A stretch of DNA of 64,000 nucleotides from VGBV01 sp963780395 (lineage in GTDB: Bacteria > Actinomycetota > Thermoleophilia > Solirubrobacterales > 70-9), in assembly GCA_963780395.1 (NCBI GenBank), contig CAWABY010000011.1:1-64000 (forward strand), given 5' to 3'. Below, piece after piece: positions 61,475 to 64,000 of this stretch. Each line of letters opens with the position of its first letter. Within the stretch, counting starts at the first letter, position 1. Made by a program: the position numbers and the translations under genes. Under the pieces are notes generated by a model that ran no database searches, had not been told where the DNA came from, and saw only the letters and a program-made list of their open reading frames with translations.

Positions 61475-61997
61475 GCGGCAGCGTCCCGAGCCCCGAGACG
61501 CCGGGCCGCTGACGTGCCCGCGCTGCGCGCTCACCCACGCGGGCGGCGAGCGCTTCTGCCGGGAATGCGGAATGCCGCTCGTCTACGCCGGCACCCGAGA
61601 GCAGCAGCCGATCACCGACGCGCACGAGAAGGCGCGGAAGATACGCCCCCAGTACGCGCGCGGGGAGCTGGTCAGGGTCACCGGCGGCCGCAACCTGGCC
61701 GATTCGGAGCTGATCCAGGGGATCCTGCTCGACCAGGGCATCCCCTCGATCCTGCGCCGCACGCGGGGCTTCGACGTCCCAGACTTCCTCGCAGCTGGGC
61801 CCCGCGACGTGCTGGTGCCCGAGTCCGGCTACGAGCAGGCGCGGCGGCTGCTCAGCGAGGCCGAGCTGCTGACGGTCGAGGCCGAGCCGGGCTCAATGCC
61901 CGGAATCGGATCCCCGGCGCGGCTCGCGCTGGGGATCGCGATCGCCTTTGCGCTCGCGCTGGCGCTCGTCTGGGTCCTCTACCAGGTCGCCGCCTAG
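61471..61997 (+). CDS. Zinc-ribbon, DUF2007-like membrane protein coupled to mec; one frameshift
   Basis: Starting at GTG 61471 in GTGA overlap with mec (SGSVPSPETPG), and after one indel near 61508, the frame gives a clear zinc ribbon: CPRCALTHAGGERFCRECG. A domain with DSELIQGILLDQGIPSIL and DVLVPESGYEQARRLL follows, similar to DUF2007 proteins, and the last 25 residues are a membrane helix. A standard call would start at ATG 61572 and lose the ribbon. Its place in the cysM-mec operon suggests a role in sulfur or thiol handling (inference). The last 105 nt overlap the convergent gene. Confidence 0.7.
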
Positions 61998-63056
61998 GTT
62001 CTCGAAGCCGAACTCCGGTGCCGACCCGAAATCCAGGTCCGGCGGCGGGCCGAGCTCGGAGCCGGTGGGGCTCCTGAGCCCGCTCCCGCGCCTGATCCTC
62101 GGCTCGCCCTCGAACGGATCCTCGAAGTCGGGGTCGAAGTCAACCCTGTCGTCGGTCTCCAGCTCCAGGTTGTGGAGGTCGACGGGCTCCTCCCTCGGTA
62201 GGCGCAGCGGCGAGGGCCGCTCCTCGCCGATCCGCGGCCGGCCTTCCTCGTCCAGCGGCGAGGGCCGCTCGCCCGTGTCGATCAGCGGGTCGGCGCCGGG
62301 CTCGTTTCCCTGCGGATAGACGATCTCGTCCAGGTGCCGGCGCCAGCCGCGCTCGATCTCGCCGATGCGGGCCTCGAAGGCCATCTCCAGGCTCGACTCG
62401 GCGCCCTCCCTGCGCGTGCGCGCCGCCAGCATCGAGCACGCTTCGGGGCCGCGGTGGCGGTCGAGCAGGTCGAAGACCGTGCCCCCGAGGATGACGGCGT
62501 CGCGGCGCGACGGCGGGAACCGGGGGCGCTCGCCCTCGCGCAGCCGGGTGATCACGGCCGGGCGGTAGAGCGAGACCTGTCCGGAGAAATACTGGGCCGC
62601 GCCCTCGTACAGCCAGGCCCAGCGCAGGTAGGTGAGGAAGCGCCGGGGCGTCCACATCGGCGGCAGCCGGTCGTTGTTGGCCGCCAGCACCAGCTGGCAA
62701 TAGACGCGCTCGGCGGTGCCCAGCAGCGCCCGGGCGGAGTCCTCGCCCCCGGCGCGCCGCTCCATCCACTCGTCCGAGAGCAGGTGGATCTCGCCCAGCA
62801 TCGGCCAACCCGCCAGGTAGCGGCGCCCTGCCGGGGCGGCCGCCCAGCGCACGGCGGGCAACAGGGGATGCGCGGCCGAGAGCCAGGCGGGATTGTCGTG
62901 GATGACGACGGTGACGTCGCCGGGCACCTCGTCGAAGCGCTCCTCAAGGCGCAGGCGCAGCTCCTCCAGCCGGTCGAGGACCCGCTGCGCGCATCCGGTG
63001 TCGGCGTCGTCGTGCCTAGCCGTAAAGCTGAGTGAGTCGGTCTCGGTCCAGGCCAT
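61893..63056 (-). CDS. Peptidase-like (gluzincin fold) protein without HExxH
   Basis: 387 residues. Residues about 50-240 resemble peptidase-MA-like proteins: VTVVIHDNPAWLSAA, then YLRWAWLYEGAAQYFSGQVS, which matches the second-helix motif WxxEGxAxY of gluzincins. The first-helix HExxH is absent, so it is probably not a protease, or its active site is changed. The C-terminal third is acidic and Pro/Arg-rich, low complexity. The last 35 residues overlap the convergent zinc-ribbon gene; the true end may lie nearer 61998. Confidence 0.65.
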   Translation of the reverse strand: MAWTETDSLSFTARHDDADTGCAQRVLDRLEELRLRLEERFDEVPGDVTVVIHDNPAWLSAAHPLLPAVRWAAAPAGRRYLAGWPMLGEIHLLSDEWMERRAGGEDSARALLGTAERVYCQLVLAANNDRLPPMWTPRRFLTYLRWAWLYEGAAQYFSGQVSLYRPAVITRLREGERPRFPPSRRDAVILGGTVFDLLDRHRGPEACSMLAARTRREGAESSLEMAFEARIGEIERGWRRHLDEIVYPQGNEPGADPLIDTGERPSPLDEEGRPRIGEERPSPLRLPREEPVDLHNLELETDDRVDFDPDFEDPFEGEPRIRRGSGLRSPTGSELGPPPDLDFGSAPEFGFENLGGDLVEDPDERQRERKGDRDPQREPRRGSDSGH

Positions 63057-63091
63057 CAGCCTGGATCCAGGCTACTCGCAGTGGCCCGAAC

Positions 63092-63718
63092 CTAGGCAGG
63101 GACGAGCTCGCCCTGGCAGATCTCGCGAATCGCGGCGGCGGCCCGGTCGAACTCCTGGTCGGCCATCACCGGCGTGCCCTCAAAGGGCAGGTCGCGGTCG
63201 ATCTCGACCCAGGAACGGCAACCTTGGTGCTCGTCCTTGACGCGCACCGTGACCGGGCGCGGGATGCGGTGCACCCGCAGCAGCAGCACGTGCAGCGGGT
63301 GCCGGCGCTTCCACGCGAGGCGCTTCTGCGCGTAGTCCGAGGTCCAGATGTGGAAGGGGCTGAGCTCGTCCACCAGCCGGTGGTCCTCGGTCGTGAAGTG
63401 GTCCGTCACCTCCGCCCAGGCGCGAATGCGGACGCGGTCGGGCTGGGGGATGCCTCCGTCCTGGATCAGGGCGCGGGGCGGCGGCTCCTCGTCGGGCCAG
63501 ACGCCCTCCTCGAGCGCGCGACGCAGCTCGGGGTGGTGTGACTCGCGTACGAGGTCGTTGCGCTGGTGGTCGAAGGTGGGGTAGAGGAAGAACTGCTCGT
63601 GCTCGACCTCGAAGTGCTTGTTCTCCTCGCGAATGCCGCCCTTGCGCAGCGCGAGCAGCTGCTCGCCCTCTGACAGCGCCCGCACGGTCACTGCCCATTC
63701 CTTAAAGGCGATTGGCAT
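63092..63718 (-). CDS. DUF1802 family protein
   Basis: 208 residues matching DUF1802: MPIAFKEWAVTVRALSEGEQ, LLALRKGGIREENKHFEVEH, FFLYPTFDHQRNDLV and IWTSDYAQKRLAWKRRHPLH. No membrane segment, no known catalytic motif. Present in actinobacteria and cyanobacteria, function unknown. It ends 35 nt before the peptidase-like gene start, so the two may form an operon. The gene uses AT-rich upstream sequence as promoter. Confidence 0.85.
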   Translation of the reverse strand: MPIAFKEWAVTVRALSEGEQLLALRKGGIREENKHFEVEHEQFFLYPTFDHQRNDLVRESHHPELRRALEEGVWPDEEPPPRALIQDGGIPQPDRVRIRAWAEVTDHFTTEDHRLVDELSPFHIWTSDYAQKRLAWKRRHPLHVLLLRVHRIPRPVTVRVKDEHQGCRSWVEIDRDLPFEGTPVMADQEFDRAAAAIREICQGELVPA

Positions 63719-63858
63719 TAATGGATCAGGGTCGGTTCTGGTTCGGGGAGCGGGGGCGGGACGCCGGGATCGGCACCGGAGCCCCCTTGCGAAGCGTGCA
63801 TCTTAGAGGACGGGACCCGCTTCCGCAACCCTTGTACCACCTTGCCACAAGCGATACC

Positions 63859-63872
63859 GCTTACCTGTAAGC
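63859..63872. promoter_or_regulatory. Small inverted repeat in the DUF1802 / hydantoinase gap
   Basis: GCTTA-CCTG-TAAGC, a perfect 5-bp inverted repeat, 141 nt upstream of the DUF1802 gene. It sits in a 194-nt gap (63719-63912) with lower GC than the rest, otherwise without recognisable genes. Could be an operator or a short hairpin. Confidence 0.3.
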
Positions 63873-63912
63873 ACCGAAAAGCCCATCCTGCTGCGGTTTC
63901 TTGTTTGGTTGA

Positions 63913-64000
63913 TCAGCCAGTCGTCGCTGCGCCGTAGCCGCCGCCCCCGGGTGTCTCGATCCTGATCCGGTCGCCGGTTTGCAGCTCCCCCTCGGTCTTC
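63913..64000 (-). CDS. C-terminal end of a hydantoinase B / oxoprolinase subunit, partial
   Basis: The last 28 codons on the minus strand contain GDRIRIETPGGGGYG, the hallmark C-terminal sequence of HyuB-type N-methylhydantoinase B or 5-oxoprolinase subunits, then AATTG and TGA at 63913-63915. The rest of the gene lies beyond the window. It is transcribed towards the DUF1802 gene. Confidence 0.85.
   Translation of the reverse strand, partial: KTEGELQTGDRIRIETPGGGGYGAATTG

Overview
The window is very GC-rich and gene-dense, with short intergenic gaps, many GTG starts and frequent 4-nt gene overlaps. The gene set points to an actinobacterium, most plausibly of the Thermoleophilia / Solirubrobacterales type (inference from content, no marker gene seen): WS/DGAT wax-ester synthase, PknB-like kinase with FHA partner, IspH, SUF genes with a Rieske ferredoxin, and a mycobacterial-style CysO/CysM/Mec cysteine pathway. 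I see no rRNA, tRNA, CRISPR array, insertion sequence or prophage.

Layout. 0-6.3 kb: secreted subtilase, cupin, WS/DGAT, and an FHA-HTH protein overlapping a membrane Ser/Thr kinase with a seven-repeat sensor. 6.3-11.1 kb: ispH, then an FTR1-type iron permease and lipoprotein operon behind two IdeR/DtxR-like palindromes. 11.1-18.1 kb: membrane and envelope proteins, a TenA/PqqC-fold enzyme, a cupredoxin-like protein, a large polytopic protein and two small membrane proteins. 18.1-19.35 kb: Fur-family regulator (probably Zur) and ZIP transporter with a Fur/Zur box. 19.4-27.6 kb: SUF iron-sulfur assembly split into two minus-strand operons (Rieske-sufB-sufD and rrf2-sufC-sufS-sufU), separated by an unknown gene and a diguanylate cyclase; both operons start with a similar 20-bp motif. 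27.6-31.2 kb: MarR regulator, HtpX, then a sulfur-transfer locus (rhodanese, rhodanese-MoeB, CysO). 31.2-57.2 kb: a glycoside hydrolase and a large cell-surface polysaccharide cluster (O-antigen ligase, polyprenyl-phosphate sugar transferase, about eight glycosyltransferases, about seven methyltransferases, a sugar epimerase, Wzt/Wzm exporter). 57.4-60 kb: a polar amino-acid ABC importer. 60-62 kb: cysM-mec-zinc-ribbon operon, whose promoter shares a 15-bp motif with the rhodanese/moeB/cysO promoter. 62-64 kb: a degenerate peptidase-like protein, a DUF1802 protein and the end of a hydantoinase-B gene.

How it fits together. The most coherent story is metal and sulfur homeostasis: iron uptake, zinc control, SUF cluster assembly and sulfur-carrier-dependent cysteine synthesis lie close together with recognisable candidate operators. 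The polysaccharide cluster is a separate accessory block in which unrelated glycosyltransferases and methyltransferases share a C-terminal coiled-coil plus SWRLT-PLR tail.

Sequence quality. Many genes carry single-base indels that break conserved proteins. They are clustered (about 29.8-31.2, 33.6-38.7, 45.9-46.7 and 48.1-60.9 kb) and nearly absent from 0.1-10.8 and 19.3-29.8 kb. They hit housekeeping and accessory genes alike, so I read them mainly as read or assembly errors and annotate each interrupted gene as one CDS, naming approximate break points. Ends of those genes are approximate.
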